This document shows, piece after piece, positions 33,506-44,689 of a DNA stretch of 64,000 nt. The translations under genes and the position numbers were made by a program. This DNA is from Cherax quadricarinatus (Eukaryota > Arthropoda > Malacostraca > Decapoda > Parastacidae): NCBI RefSeq assembly GCF_038502225.1, contig NC_091355.1, positions 10,748,448 to 10,812,447 of the forward strand, given 5' to 3'. Within the stretch, counting starts at the first letter, position 1, and each line of letters opens with the position of its first letter. A model generated the notes under the pieces. The model was given only the letters and a program-made list of their open reading frames with translations, was not told where the DNA came from and ran no database searches.

Positions 33506-34095
33506 CCCCTCATCTGTACCTGGCTGGAAAGCTTAACAGATTACATGCCAGTGTGTAATGGAGGCTGAACTTGCCTACAGGCTTAACGTGGGGAAGTATA
33601 TACTATGTTGTGTGTGGTGTTTAAGGAAAATCAAAAGGCCTGTAAATTTCAATCATCAAAATCCCAGGTATCTGCTAAAATATCATGGCTAGAACAAGAA
33701 AAAAATGCTGAATACAGCGGGTCCTACATCGCCTGACAGTTCTGAAAATCATATTTGGAACAAGACAATGGAAGATAAATCATTTTTTTTTGTTGTTGGT
33801 AGAATTACGGCATTTTTCCCATGTTCTCCCTCTGCAGATATCATTCAGAAATATATCCTTTTTTTTCAAAAATATCCAGAACAATGCTTAACTACAAAAT
33901 TACTAACATGAAAAAAATTTACCACGTAAAACCCACACTTGCTGAACTTTTCTTTACAAACTGAGACATACGAAAATAAAGATGTATAACTGGACCAATT
34001 CGCATGGAGTGAAATATCATCTAGTTATCTGTTCACAATTTGTAATTGAGTTACGGATCAAGTTCGTGTGTAGCCCTTGCGCAGACACGTCAAAA
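33506..34095. other. Unassigned AT-rich spacer
   Basis: No recognisable gene. Poly-T runs lie at 33783-33791 and 33860-33866. Short open frames have no detectable family features. Confidence 0.4.
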
Positions 34096-34108
34096 TTATG
34101 CACTACGA

Positions 34109-34292
34109 TATACAAATAACCCGCACATAAAAGAGAGAAGCTTACGACGACGTTTCGGTCTGACTTGGACCATTTACAAAGTGACTTTGTAAATGGTCCA
34201 AGTCGGACCGAAACGTCGTCGTAAGCTTCTCTCTTTTATGTGCGGGTTATTTGTGTATCGTTCCAGTCACGGTATTGTGCCTTTTTTATTAT
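34109..34292. mobile_element. Penelope-like family D insertion, near-perfect palindrome with 13-bp TSD
   Basis: Flanked by TTATGCACTACGA (34096-34108 and 34293-34305). Arms of about 72 bp (about 34110-34181 and 34184-34255) are reverse complements with one mismatch seen (GTCTGA against TCGGAC). Each arm contains stem II GGUCC..GGACC, GAAACGUC and GUCGUAAG, but the CUGANGA part is replaced by UGUAAAU, so the ribozyme is broken. The plus arm continues to CACGGTATTGTGCC, the family D end. Confidence 0.85.
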
Positions 34293-34305
34293 TTATGCAC
34301 TACGA

Positions 34306-35640
34306 AATAAAAACATAATTAAGGAGTATTGCAGCAGGCCTAATGGCCCATGCGATGCAAGTCCAACTCACACCCACCCACACCCACTCATGTATTTATC
34401 TAACCTAATTTTAACAACACACGATGTTTTAGCTTCAATGATGCTACTGGGGAGTTTGTTCCACTCATCCACAACTCTTTTCCCAAATCAGTGCTTTCCT
34501 ACAACTTATCTGAGTCTAAATTTTTCCATCTTGAAACCATTGCTGTGAGTCCTGTCTTGGTCAAATATTTTTAGCACGTTATTTACATTCCCTTTATTTA
34601 TTCCCGCTGTCCATTTATACACCTCACTCATAATCCCCCATTCCGTGTACCTCCACTTTCCTTAATAGTCTCCGATGTGGGACTCTGTCAAAAAGCCTTA
34701 CTGAAATAGGTGTACACATTATCATATTCATTACCATGATCTACCTCCTCAAATACCTTAGTGAATAAAGTTAATAAGTTCGTAAGGCAGGAACACCCTT
34801 TGTAAAACCGTGTTGAGATTCATTAATAAATTTATGTCTTTCAATTATAAATTTCATCAATTTTCCCACTATGGAGGTTAGGCTTATTGGTCTCTAGTTC
34901 GAAGCTAAGAACTTGTCAACTGTTTTGTAGACAGGTATCACAATTTCCACTTATCTGGTATTATGCCCGTTTGTAGAGATATACTGAAAAGACTAGCCAA
35001 AGGTTTACTAGGTTCCTCCTTATATTCCTTTAAAACAGTTCATCAGGGCCTGGGGATTTGTTAGGTTTTAATTTATCTGTTTGTCTGAGAACCATGTCAC
35101 TAATGACTTGGATCGTGTATAACTTATCATCGTTCAGTTTAACATAGTTTATTTCTGGAATTTCACTAGTATGTTCCTGCGTAAAAGCTGAGAAGAAATA
35201 AGTATTAAAAATTCTACACATTTCCTTATCACTGTTGGTGAGCTGACCTGAGTGACTTTTGAGTGGGCGTATGTTTTCCCTAATATTACTTCCGAATACC
35301 TGAAGGAAACCCTTTGGGTTACTCTTCGGATCCCTTGTGACTTTAACCTCATAATCTCTTTTTGTTTCTCTTATTCCCTTTCTTATTTCACACTTCAATT
35401 AAATATATTGATTTCTTAAGTGCCCCTCTCCTCTTTTGATTCGCCTGTAAATGCCTCTCTTTTGACCAGAGGTGTTTTAATCCATTGTTTATCAATTTTG
35501 GATAATTTTTGCTTGATCTAATTTCTCTATTTGGGACATAAGTTGTCTTTACAGCTAGAATTATGCTCTGAAAATCGTCATAATGGCAACCATTTTCACA
35601 GCAACGGCATTTCCGCTATTTGTATATTTTATGCATATAT
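34306..35640 (-). pseudogene. CR1/L2-like LINE, RT amino-terminal region and tail
   Basis: The minus frame at 35398-35030 reads KGIRETKRDYEVKVTRDPKS, NPKGFLQVFGSNIRENIRPL and TDKLKPNKSPGPDELF, the linker before RT and the KSPGPD motif that opens LINE RT domains. RT pieces with stops follow leftward to about 34660. The 34310-34560 part matches LINE 3' fragments at 48360 and 63790. It is full of stops and dead. Confidence 0.8.
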
Positions 35641-35689
35641 TTCAAATGTGTCGAAAACTGCTACAAACTGAGCTTGCTACCACCTGCAG

Positions 35690-35945
35690 CTCACAAGACT
35701 GCCATCCCCACGAGCCCCTTTGGGGCGGGGCAGATGGCAGACCAGAGGCCTAGCTTCTCCCTATGAGCCTCGTGAGGGCGGGGACTGTGGCTAGGCCTGG
35801 GGACACTTGGTCCCAAAGATGTGGGGGTACTTGTACCTCCTCCCATGGGAGACTTAGGTCTCGAGACACTCCCCAGATGGAGAGCCAAGGCCGGGTCACC
35901 ACTCTTGGAAAAGACCCGGGCCGGGAGAGTACCGACGAATAAAAA
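35690..35945. repeat. GC-rich segment, possible dispersed repeat
   Basis: A GC-rich island in AT-rich surroundings with GAGCCCCTTTGGGGCGGGGC and AAAAGACCCGGGCCGGGAG. Minus frames are open for about 90 codons but show no known domain. It may be a retroelement 5' end. I cannot name it. Confidence 0.35.
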
Positions 35946-36093
35946 ACAAAAACCACTGCTGTAGTGTTCTCCCAAATGTTGAATTTACGTTCACTCAAAT
36001 GTTGGACTTAAGTTCACCTAAATCTCATAAATCTGGATCTTCATGGCGTCCTGCCAGAACGATTTTTATTGGGCCTATATTATGTTGTGTGTA

Positions 36094-36403
36094 ATACTGA
36101 AAATTATATAAAATACCGACAAGCTGAAGATTAAGACACATGTGCAACAATTGAGTATCTTTATTGATGAAACGTTTCGCCTACACAGTAAGTTTCTTCA
36201 GTCAAATACACAGAGAGCAGTAGTAATGAAATTAAAATGTAATCAGTCGATCAAATACTTTTTTCACCAATGTTGATGGACTGATTACACCATCTATATT
36301 TCATTACTACTGCTCCCTCTGTATCTGACTAAGAAGCCTGCTGTGTAGGCGAAACGTTTCGTTAATAAAGATACCCAACTGTTGCACATGTGTCTTAATC
36401 TTC
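36094..36403. mobile_element. Penelope-like repeats, family B, inverted pair
   Basis: A minus arm (36094-36275) and a plus arm (36276-36403) meet head to head. Flanking ATGTTGTGTGTA (36082-36093) and ATGATGTGTGTA (36404-36415) are a probable duplication with one mismatch. The minus hammerhead is at 36161-36208. The plus block at 36325-36370 has lost one core base (CUAAGA). Confidence 0.78.
36161..36208 (-). ncRNA. Hammerhead ribozyme, family B variant
   Basis: Core CUGAAGA with extra A. Stem II ACUUA/UAGGC has its closing A-C mismatched but four other pairs. GAAA, ACGU and cleavage base U are intact. Inner stem I is UGA/UCA, compensated relative to other copies. Confidence 0.6.
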
Positions 36404-36414
36404 ATGATGTGTGT

Positions 36415-36675
36415 AGTCAGAACTTGATAAAGCTCTACAGAGTGAAATATGGCTTAGCAAGGCTCTACACAGTGAAACATGACTCAGTAAAGCTCTACAC
36501 ACAGCGAAATATGACTTGATAAATCTCTACATTCAGCAAAACATAGCTTGATAAAGCTCTACTTAGAACATGACAAAATTTAGTAAAACTCTGCACAGAG
36601 TGAAACACGACTTAGCAAAGCTCTACACAGAGCAAAACATAGCTCAATAAACGTCTACACAAAACAAAACCTAAC
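36415..36675. repeat. About 34-bp degenerate minisatellite
   Basis: Seven or eight imperfect units with AAAGCTCTACACAGAG and GAAACATGACTTAG. Confidence 0.75.
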
Positions 36676-37310
36676 TTGAAAAAAGTTTACACAGAACCAA
36701 TGATTTTCATCAAATCTCTTGTTTTCTCTAGGCTGAAATATTGCTGTATACTAACAGCCCTTTCCAAGGTAGACGAACCTGTAGACCTGGAGAATATAAA
36801 GAGAACTTTCACTGCACGTATAAATACAATAAAGCATCTAAATTACTGCGAACTGTTGAAGTCCCTCGACCTGTACTTCTTGGAGCACAGGCGAGAAACA
36901 TACATCATAATATACACTTGGAAAATCCTAGAGGAACTAGTCCCAAATCTGCACACGGAAATCACTCCCATCGAAAGCAAAAGAATCGGCAGGTGGTGCG
37001 ACATCCCCCCAACGACAAGTAGGGGTAACATGAGTGCACTAAGAGGCAACAAAATAAGTGTCAGGGGTCCAAGACTGTTCAACTGCCTCTCAACATTCAT
37101 AAGGGGGATTACCAATAGACCCTTGGCTGTCTTCAAGAGGGAGCTGGACAGGCACCTAAAGTCAGTACCTGACCAGTCAGGTACTGACTTGGTAGTAACA
37201 GCCTGGCTGATCAGGCCCTGATCCACCTCGAGGCCTGGCCATGGACCGGGTCGTGGGGGGCACTGACCCCCGGAACACCCTCCAGGTATACTTCAGGTAA
37301 GCCTGCTCTA
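36676..37310 (+). pseudogene. CR1-like LINE reverse-transcriptase C-terminus and 3' tail
   Basis: A continuous 181-codon frame reads IFIKSLVFSRLKYCCILTAL, LEHRRETYIIIYTWKILEEL, VPNLHTEITPIESKRIGRWC and RPLAVFKRELDRHLKSVPDQ. It is followed by the family tail with GGCCTGGCCATGGACCGGGT and CCTCCAGGTATACTTCAGGT. It is 5'-truncated with no start of its own. It is homologous to 31313-31900 (opposite strand). Confidence 0.85.
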
Positions 37311-37874
37311 CAACCTGTACCGCTGCTTCACAACGGAACGCTCCTTCAAGGAGGCCTGGTCTGGGACCTGGTCTGGGACCTGGTCTGAGAGCGGGTGGCA
37401 GAGGTGGTGACCTCCGGAAACGACTACAGGCAACACAGGAGACAACAAAAACATCCTATTAATACATATGTTATGAAAGACAACATATGTGACTACCCAA
37501 ATATAGCCGAGATTAAGGTCCATCAAACAGGATACCTTGATGCTGGAGGAGGGCTCATCTTCCATGGAATCGGAGCTGACCCCTCCCTCCATAACTCGTA
37601 CCTATTTGCCTCCCAGTCCTCAGATCCAGTATAATCCGTACGAGTTTAGAGCTTTTCCGTGAATATAGTAATGGCAGAGGTCAAACGAAATACTTTTCTC
37701 AAAAAAATGATCATTCCCTTTGATAACTATTCTAGATAGTTGAATTATTACGTTCTAAATTTTCATCTATTCTAGATGGTTGAATTATTTGTGTTTTAAA
37801 TATTTGTGATAAATACTAAACAGTAGCAGTTAAAAGAGATGAGTATATTTCGACCTTAGTCACAGCCCTAGTAA

Positions 37875-37909
<35 letters not shown>

Positions 37910-38100
37910 CGTCTAGGTAGTAGGCTGGTAGACAGAAACCACCTAGGGAAGTACTACCAAGTGAGTGAGAAGCAGAAACCTGCAATTGTTTTACAAGATG
38001 TTAAGATTGCTGGTGTCTTTTGTTCGTGTGTCTCATAAACACGCGGGATACCAGGTATATCTTTCTACTTCCACTTACACTTACGTCACACTACACTTGC
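37311..38100. other. Mostly unassigned; short repeats and (AAT)n
   Basis: A threefold 13-bp repeat (GGTCTGGGACCTG) lies at 37358-37390 and (AAT)n at 37876-37908. No gene is recognised. Confidence 0.4.
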
Positions 38101-38107
38101 ATATACA

Positions 38108-38334
38108 AGCAGAAATAAAGAAAACCCTCTGGGTTTTCTTTATTTCTGCTTATCTCCATGGGGAAGTGGAACAGAATTCTTCCTCCGTAAGTCATGCGTA
38201 TCGTAAGAGGCGACTAAAATACCGGGAGCGAGAGGCTAGTAACCCCTTCTCCTGTATGCATTACTAAATTAAAAAAAACTTTCGTTTTTCTTTTTAGGTC
38301 ACCCTGTCTCGGTGGGATATGACTGGTTTGTTAA

Positions 38335-38408
<74 letters not shown>
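38108..38408 (+). mobile_element. Short dispersed retroelement with hairpin and AAT tail
   Basis: Starts with a perfect 20-bp inverted repeat (38108-38127 and 38131-38150, loop TCT). The body contains CTCCATGGGGAAGTGGAACA, AAGAGGCGACTAAAATACCG and CACCCTGTCTCGGTGGGATA, and the tail is (AAT)n at 38334-38408. I recognise the body as a repeat common in decapod sequences. Its class (SINE or LINE end) is uncertain. Confidence 0.6.
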
Positions 38409-38409
<1 letters not shown>

Positions 38410-38865
38410 GCACGTTCAATATCATAATATAAAATAATAAATTATTTTTGGATTGGCTTAGATAAAACTTCACGGAAGAAGCGCTAAAACCTTCTAACAA
38501 AAATGAACAAAAAATCCTAACCCACGACGCAAAAACAAAACACATAAAAACAACACCCCAGTCGGAAAGAAAATAAAAAAAACTCAAGAGTCAAAAAAAC
38601 TGCAGAACTTTTGATAATAATGTAGCTGATTGACGATTTTTTTTTTTAGATTTTGGCTTTTATTTTTTTTCTTATTTATAGCTCTACCCTTGAGGATTTT
38701 TTTTTTTATCCTATTTTTCCACTATGTGAATATTTTTTTTATTTTCCAGGTTGTCCTTCAGAGTTTTACTTCCCCAAGTTTTTCTAAGTCGAAGTATTTT
38801 TGTGTGTTTCTCAAGGATATGTTTAGCGCTCTCCCTTGATTATAAGAAAAATTCTCAAGGATATG
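38409..38865. other. AT-rich spacer with poly-T runs
   Basis: A/T-rich DNA with T-runs near 38640, 38695 and 38730. No gene is seen. Confidence 0.4.
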
Positions 38866-38867
38866 TA

Positions 38868-39276
38868 CACTGAGAGGTATGTATCGTTGTGTATATACAC
38901 TGAGAGGTGTGTATCGTTGTGTATATACACTGAGAGGTGTGTATCGTTGTGTATATACACTGAGAGGTATGTATCGTTGTGTATATACACTGAGAGGTGT
39001 GTATCGTTGTGTATATACACTGAGAGGTGTGTATCGTTGTGTATATACACTGAGAGGTGTGTATCGTTGTGTATATACACTGAGAGGTGTGTATCGTTGT
39101 GTATATACACTGAGAGGTGTGTATCGTTGTATATATACACTGAGAGGTGTGTATCGTTGTGTATATACACTGAGAGATGTGTATCGTTGTGTATATACAC
39201 TGAGAGGTATGTATCGTTGTGTATATACACTGAGAGGTGTGTATCGTTGTGTATATACACTGAGAGGTATGTAGTT
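38868..39276. repeat. 30-bp minisatellite, left part
   Basis: About 13.5 units of 30 bp, built from GTATCGTTGTGTATATACAC followed by TGAGAGGTGT. Each contains the 12-bp palindrome GTGTATATACAC. 30 is divisible by 3, so 10-residue peptide repeats appear on both strands. These are artefacts. Confidence 0.95.
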
Positions 39277-39893
39277 TAGTTTAATATGTTTATTATGCAC
39301 CCCATACCCATCCTGTGGGCGGTAGTCAAAAGATTACAGAGGTACATAATGGGTCCAGGGACTGGGCCTCAAAGTTTTGATAGCTGAGCAAGTTACAGAG
39401 GTAATGAATTCACAATTTACAAAGGTAATGAACTCACAATTTACAAAGGTAATGAACTCCAGGTAGGTCTAGTCACAATCATGACAAGTTACAAAGGTAT
39501 TTACAGATTACAGAGGTACACAATGGGTCCAGGGACCGGGCTCCAAAGTTTTGATGGCTGAACTAGGTACAAGTTACAAAGGTAATGAACTCACAAGTTA
39601 CAAAGGTAATGAATACTGTAAGAATGGTTACTTACGTTTATACATGGTTGCAATCATGAACAAATTTTAGAGTAATGAGCAATTCACACTTCCACACCCG
39701 GTCACAACTGTAGTGAGTTATTGGTGCAAATGTTGATTGCTGAGTCTCTCTCTCTCACATACACACACACACACACACATACAAATTCATACACACACAC
39801 ACAAACACACACACACACACACACACAAACTCATACACACACACGCACACACACTCATACACACACACACACTCATACACACACACACTCATA

Positions 39894-39926
<33 letters not shown>

Positions 39927-39939
39927 ATACACATACACA

Positions 39940-40010
<71 letters not shown>

Positions 40011-40547
40011 CACATGCACATATGTGGTAATGCTTTATTTACAGCTAGCAAAGTCAGGGTATTTCTCCAGAATGGTCTGTAATATACCACTGTGGATAAA
40101 ATACTTAGCCATTTCTTGAACACTTCTGAGTGAGTTGTTTCTAAATTCATTAATTTTATCGCACTCCAGTACATAATGACGCAGGGTGTGACAATAATCC
40201 ATCTGGCAAAGTTTACATTTCGTTTGGTCTACATCTGGTGGTGGTGATTTAACCTGCCAAAGATACTTGTAACCCAGCCGGAGCCGGGCGGTAGTGACAT
40301 CCAAGAGTCTGCTTATTTTGTTGGATGCACCATAGACATGTGGCTCCTCCTGCATGATAGAATGATGATAGATGGACTCACTGGTGTCAATCTCCCTGAG
40401 CCTTAAGTCCATAAAATTCAGCTGAAGTTCTTTTCGTATTATTGTTCTCAAACTACTACCTGACAAGCCAAGATTGTAATCTACTCCCTCTTTGAAAGCA
40501 TACAGCTTAGCCAATTTATCAGTTCTATCATGCATCATGCATGATGC
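39277..40547 (-). pseudogene. I/Nimb-like LINE 3' part inserted in the 30-bp array
   Basis: On the minus strand, 40545-40035 encodes a post-RNase-H region: DRTDKLAKLYAFKEGVDYNL, IYHHSIMQEEPHVYGASNKI, LRLGYKYLWQVKS and the zinc-knuckle-like CKLCQMDYCHTLRHYVLEC (CX2C..H..C). It ends at a stop after FASCK. The 3' UTR (39720-39277) has GGTAATGAACTCACAA repeats and reaches the array at 39276. A (CA)n run fills 39755-40018. The 5' end is truncated and opens directly from the array at 40548. The element reads as one open frame fused to array peptides by chance. Confidence 0.82.
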
Positions 40548-41985
40548 ATGAGAGGTATGTATCGTTGTGTATATACACTGAGAGGTATGTATCGTTGTGT
40601 ATATACACTGAGAGGTGTGTATCGTTGTGTATATACACCGAGAGGTGTGTATCGTTGTGTATATAAACTGAGAGATGTGTATCGTTGTGTATATACACTG
40701 AGAGGTATGTATCGTTGTGTATATACACTGAGAGGTGTGTATCGTTGTGTATATACACCGAGAGGTGTGTATCGTTGTGTATATAAACTGAGAGATGTGT
40801 ATCGTTGTGTATATACACTGAGAGATGTGTATCGTTGTGTATATACACTGAGAGGTATGTATCGTTGTATATATACACTGAGAGGTATGTATCGTTGTGT
40901 ATATTAAACACTGAGAGGTATGTATCGTTGTGTATATACACTGAGAGGTGTGTATCGTTGTGTATATAAACTGAGAGATGTGTATCGTTGTGTATATACA
41001 CTGAGAGGTATGTATCGTTGTGTATATACACTGAGAGGTGTGTATCGTTGTGTATATACACCGAGAGGTGTGTATCGTTGTGTATATAAACTGAGAGATG
41101 TGTATCGTTGTATATACACTGAGAGGTATGTATCGTTGTGTATATACACTGAGGTGTGTATCGTTGTGTATATAAACTGAGAGATGTGTATCGTTGTGTA
41201 TATACACTAAGAGGTATGTATCGTTGTGTATATACACTGAGAGGTGTGTATCGTTGTGTATATACACTGAGAGGTATGTATCGTTGTGTATATACACTGA
41301 GAGGTGTGTATCGTTTTGTATATACACTGAGGTATGTATCGTTGTGTATATACACTGAGAGGTGTGTATCGTTGTGTATATAAACTGAGAGATGTGTATC
41401 GTTGTGTATATACACTAAGAGGTATGTATCGTTGTGTATATACACTGAGAGGTGTGTATCGTTGTGTATATACACTGAGAGGTATGTATCGTTGTGTATA
41501 TACACTGAGGTGTGTATCGTTGTGTATATACACTGAGAGGTATGTATCGTTGTGTATATACACTGAGAGGTGTGTATCGTTGTGTATATAAACTGAGAGA
41601 TGTGTATCATTGTGTATATAAACAGAGATGTGTATCGTTGTGTATATAAACTGAGAGATGTGTATCGTTGTGTATATAAACTGAGAGATGTGTATCGTTG
41701 TGTGTATACACTGAGAGGTGTGTATCGTTGTGTATATACACAGAGATGTGTATCATTGTGTATATACACTGAGAGGTGTGTATCGTTGTGTATATAAACT
41801 GAGAGATGTGTATCATTGTGTATATAAACAGAGATGTGTATCGTTGTGTATATAAACAGAGATGTGTATCGTTGTGTATATAAACTGAGAGATGTGTATC
41901 GTTGTGTGTATACACTGAGAGGTGTGTATCGTTGTGTATATACACAGAGATGTGTATCATTGTGTATATACACTGAGGTAAACTT
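40548..41985. repeat. 30-bp minisatellite, right part
   Basis: About 48 units with 26-28 bp deletion variants (GAGGTAT, ACAGAGATG) and TAAACTGAGAGATG variants, mostly at the right end. Confidence 0.95.
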
Positions 41986-42190
41986 GCGATTTTGGCTTAA
42001 ATAGCAACGCTCTTCTTGCCGAATAAGGCAAGGGAAAAATTGTGTATGCAATAATTTCGCAAAAATCATTCTGAACCTAACGAAAAAAACTATATTTCAT
42101 TGTGTTCGTTTATTTTTAAATTATTGTAAACTTATCTAAAATATATATGGTTGGATTAGGCTAGGATACAACAAGGATTAGAAAATAAAA
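41986..42190. other. AT-rich sequence, possible MITE or repeat
   Basis: Contains GCGATTTTGGCTTAAATAGC, CCGAATAAGGCAAGGG and ATATATATGGTTGGATTAGG. I have an impression that this is a dispersed repeat but see no second copy here. Confidence 0.35.
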
Positions 42191-42194
42191 ATAG

Positions 42195-42620
42195 AAAGCT
42201 AGCCGCCTTGCGATCCCTAGCAGCCCTTTTGAGTCTTTTGCCTAGCTCTTAAGCAACTTAGATGCCCTCTTTCTCCATGGGCCAAGAGTCTCTGAGCCTA
42301 TGGAAACAAATATTAAATGATGACAAAATTCACTATATTTTCTAGACTTTTGAGACTCCCTGAAGCTGGCAGCTGCCCCTCCTTCCTCCCTAGCGTATTG
42401 GAGATACGTATCAGCCAAAGTGGATCCATATGTGTAGCCCGACACCACCTGCTTTCCGTCTGTCCAAGCTTGTGTATAATACACCCCAGTGATGGTATGC
42501 AGCAACAACTTTTACTAATCTTTGATATTATTAGAGTTGCATTGTAAGTGTTAGTTATAGTTCTCGTTAGATTTAAAGTGCAGAAGACTATGTTGCTCCA
42601 TTTAAGTCCAGTAGCGTAGA
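42195..42620 (-). pseudogene. Possible retroelement-derived fragment
   Basis: The minus frame 42508-42242 includes SGYTYGSTLADTYLQYA and FVSIGSETLGPWRKRASKLL. The LGPW motif resembles C-terminal segments of LINE polyproteins in invertebrates. The frame is short and flanked by stops. Assignment is tentative. Confidence 0.4.
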
Positions 42621-42629
42621 TATCGACCT

Positions 42630-43720
42630 CTTCTTTACCCTCAGAAGATTCTGTAGATTGGGTTTCTGTGGTCTTGGAGGTGGCGGCTGGTTGTGAAGGA
42701 ATGTTTTAGGAGACGTGAGAGGTTGTGGTTGGCTGGACAGGTACAGTGGAGTGAGCTGGCTGACGATTGAGCGGCTGGCTGTGTAGGATGAGTGGCACTG
42801 GGGACTTGAGAGCCAGTGGTTAGTTGCACAGGTGTGGTGGTTTGAGTAGCAAGGAATTTGTCGGTAACTGGAGTAAGTCGAGGAGCAGTTGGTTGGGCAG
42901 TAGAAAATGTTAAGTCGGCTGGAGCAGCTGGGATGATTTTGAGCATATCAACTGAGGGAGCAGAGTAGAGGACCTTGACATTGGACATATTATTAAGCCT
43001 GAATATTTCGTTAATTGTAGTGATGAAGGAGCTGGGGTTTGCTGCGTTGGATAAATGTGCATACAGCACCTGACTTTCGATGGTGCACCGCCAAGAAGTG
43101 GAGGGGTTGCTGCAAATGTACTGTGATCACTCTTGCAATTAAGGCATTTTGGAGGTGTAGTGGTAGTACAGTTCTCAACGTCGTGGCCTTCACTGCCGCA
43201 CTCAGAGCAGAACTTACAGTCCTTGTTGAGTCAGTCACTGGCAAGATAACTGCAGGAGTAGCAGCTCCAGAACGGTGTGATATGTTGGTAACGTTCAGGT
43301 TCAATATTCCCAGAGCGAATGTGATAGTAGAAAATAGCCAGACCGTCGTAACGAGCTTGGGAAGCCATGATGATGCCAGTGAAAGTAACCTTGATCAAGG
43401 AGGAAGCGTTAGGGATCTTAGTGGTCGAGTCCAGAGAGGCCCAGGTCTTCATTAGATGTCCAGCCTTTTAACAAAGACGAATTTTTTCACCTTTGAAATC
43501 CTCGGTTTTGTAGAGTCTTGATATCAAGCAGCAGAGGTGATGATCTTATCAGTCTCGTCGTCGCTGATACAGACGGCGATGAAGGGATTCAAGATCGAAA
43601 GATTGCTCGTAACCTTGATCTGCAAACTATTCTTCAGAGCGGCTGCCAGGTCAAATTTAGTAGCGTCGTTGATAACACCAACAAGTGGCATTTCCTTCAC
43701 TCATTGTTCTTGCATAGTGT
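42630..43720 (-). pseudogene. LINE ORF1 (gag-like) with CCHC zinc knuckle, frameshifted
   Basis: On the minus strand: LIKVTFTGIIMASQARYDGL and AIFYYHIRSGNIEPERYQHI (about 43395-43275), then CSECGSEGHDVENC (43209-43168), a perfect CX2CX4HX4C knuckle, then KCLNCKSDH. A Ser/Thr/Pro/Gln-rich tail follows (43069-42641). Frameshifts separate these parts. The order (basic RNA-binding segment, knuckle, disordered tail) fits ORF1 of I/Jockey-type LINEs, and it may belong with the element at 39277-40547, which has the same orientation. Confidence 0.65.
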
Positions 43721-44243
43721 GTAGAGCATAAGGAGGCGATTACTTTGGGTCAGAGTACTTATTTAATGTCACAATTTCCTTCCCTGTTTTCCTCCCTGCC
43801 TCCATTCATTCCTCCTTGCTTTCTCTGTTTACTTCTGTCTCCCTCTCCCAACTCTCTCTCTCTTCCTCCTACCTAGTTTTTGTTCCCGCTATATAACTAT
43901 CATATACGAGTGAAACAGAGTAGCAGCACACTGCTAATGCATCATTCCTAATCTTCCCTAATTAACCCCTGATTATCGTCCGGGGAAAGGGTGGGCAAAG
44001 TCCTGGCCCACCAGGTGTGGCCCTGAGGTCCGCACAACCAGTCTCATCAAGCCGTAAGGTCTCAGAGCGGCCTTTACCTTCAAGTGAACGGCCCTCTCAC
44101 TCCTAGAGGTCACGCACGCCACTGGCAGTGTGGTGGGACAGTGGACGCTACAGCGGCCAGTTGGGAAATGATGGAATACGTCGGAGATACTGTAGGTAGT
44201 GGAGAGGCAGGGCTGAGGTCAAGCAGGAAGGGTGGGCAAGATG
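43721..44243. other. Unassigned spacer
   Basis: A pyrimidine-rich patch lies at 43780-43870. The rest shows no recognised gene or repeat. Confidence 0.4.
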
Positions 44244-44251
44244 TTGTAGGC

Positions 44252-44436
44252 CAGGGGTCCCAACCTGCGGCCCACGGGCCGCATGTGACATTTCTAGTAA
44301 ACAGATGTGGCCCTCACATGAAATTATAAATTCACTTTTATAAAGGTTACACACCGTCAACAAAAACCGTGCGGCCCTCATCACATATTTGACCATCAAA
44401 TGTGGCCCACTTGTGTAGGAAAGTTGAGGACCGCTG
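44252..44436. mobile_element. hAT-type MITE
   Basis: About 185 bp with terminal inverted repeats: left CAGGGGTCCCAACCTGCGG, right end in reverse CAGCGGTCCTCAACTTTCC. Flanking 8-mers TTGTAGGC (44244-44251) and CTGTAGGT (44437-44444) agree at six of eight positions, consistent with the 8-bp duplication of hAT elements. The interior has GCGGCCC and GTGGCCC copies and no transposase. Confidence 0.75.
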
Positions 44437-44689
44437 CTGTAGGTCGATCAGAAGCAGGGCTGAGGTCGGACAGAGAGGATGGGGGTAATGAGATAGGTCG
44501 ATAAGAGGGAAGGTTGAGGGGTCAAGCAAGGAGTATGGCAAGGAGACAGGTCAGAGGGAGGGATAGAAGATATGGATCGGAATGGTAAATGCCTGAGAGT
44601 GTAAGCAGAGTTGTTTACACACGAACATTCCTCCAGCGCTGAGAGGATATTTACTAACATGATTTTTCTCTCAGTGATAAAACTCTTGA

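Noticed and set aside
32344..33568. Poly-Thr, poly-Val and Gly/Ser proteins on both strands
   Set aside because: They come from GGT/GTT triplet repeats read in different frames.
35691..35998. A host gene in the 82-94 codon minus frames
   Set aside because: GC-rich composition explains the open frames, and no domain or splice signal is visible.
40035..42069. 430- and 513-codon minus frames spanning the 30-bp array
   Set aside because: Only the part at 40035-40545 is real coding ancestry (a LINE fragment). The rest is array translation fused by chance.
42641..43069. A mucin-like host protein (Thr/Pro/Ala-rich frame)
   Set aside because: It is collinear with a CCHC zinc knuckle and LINE ORF1-like segment on the same strand, so a LINE origin is more likely.
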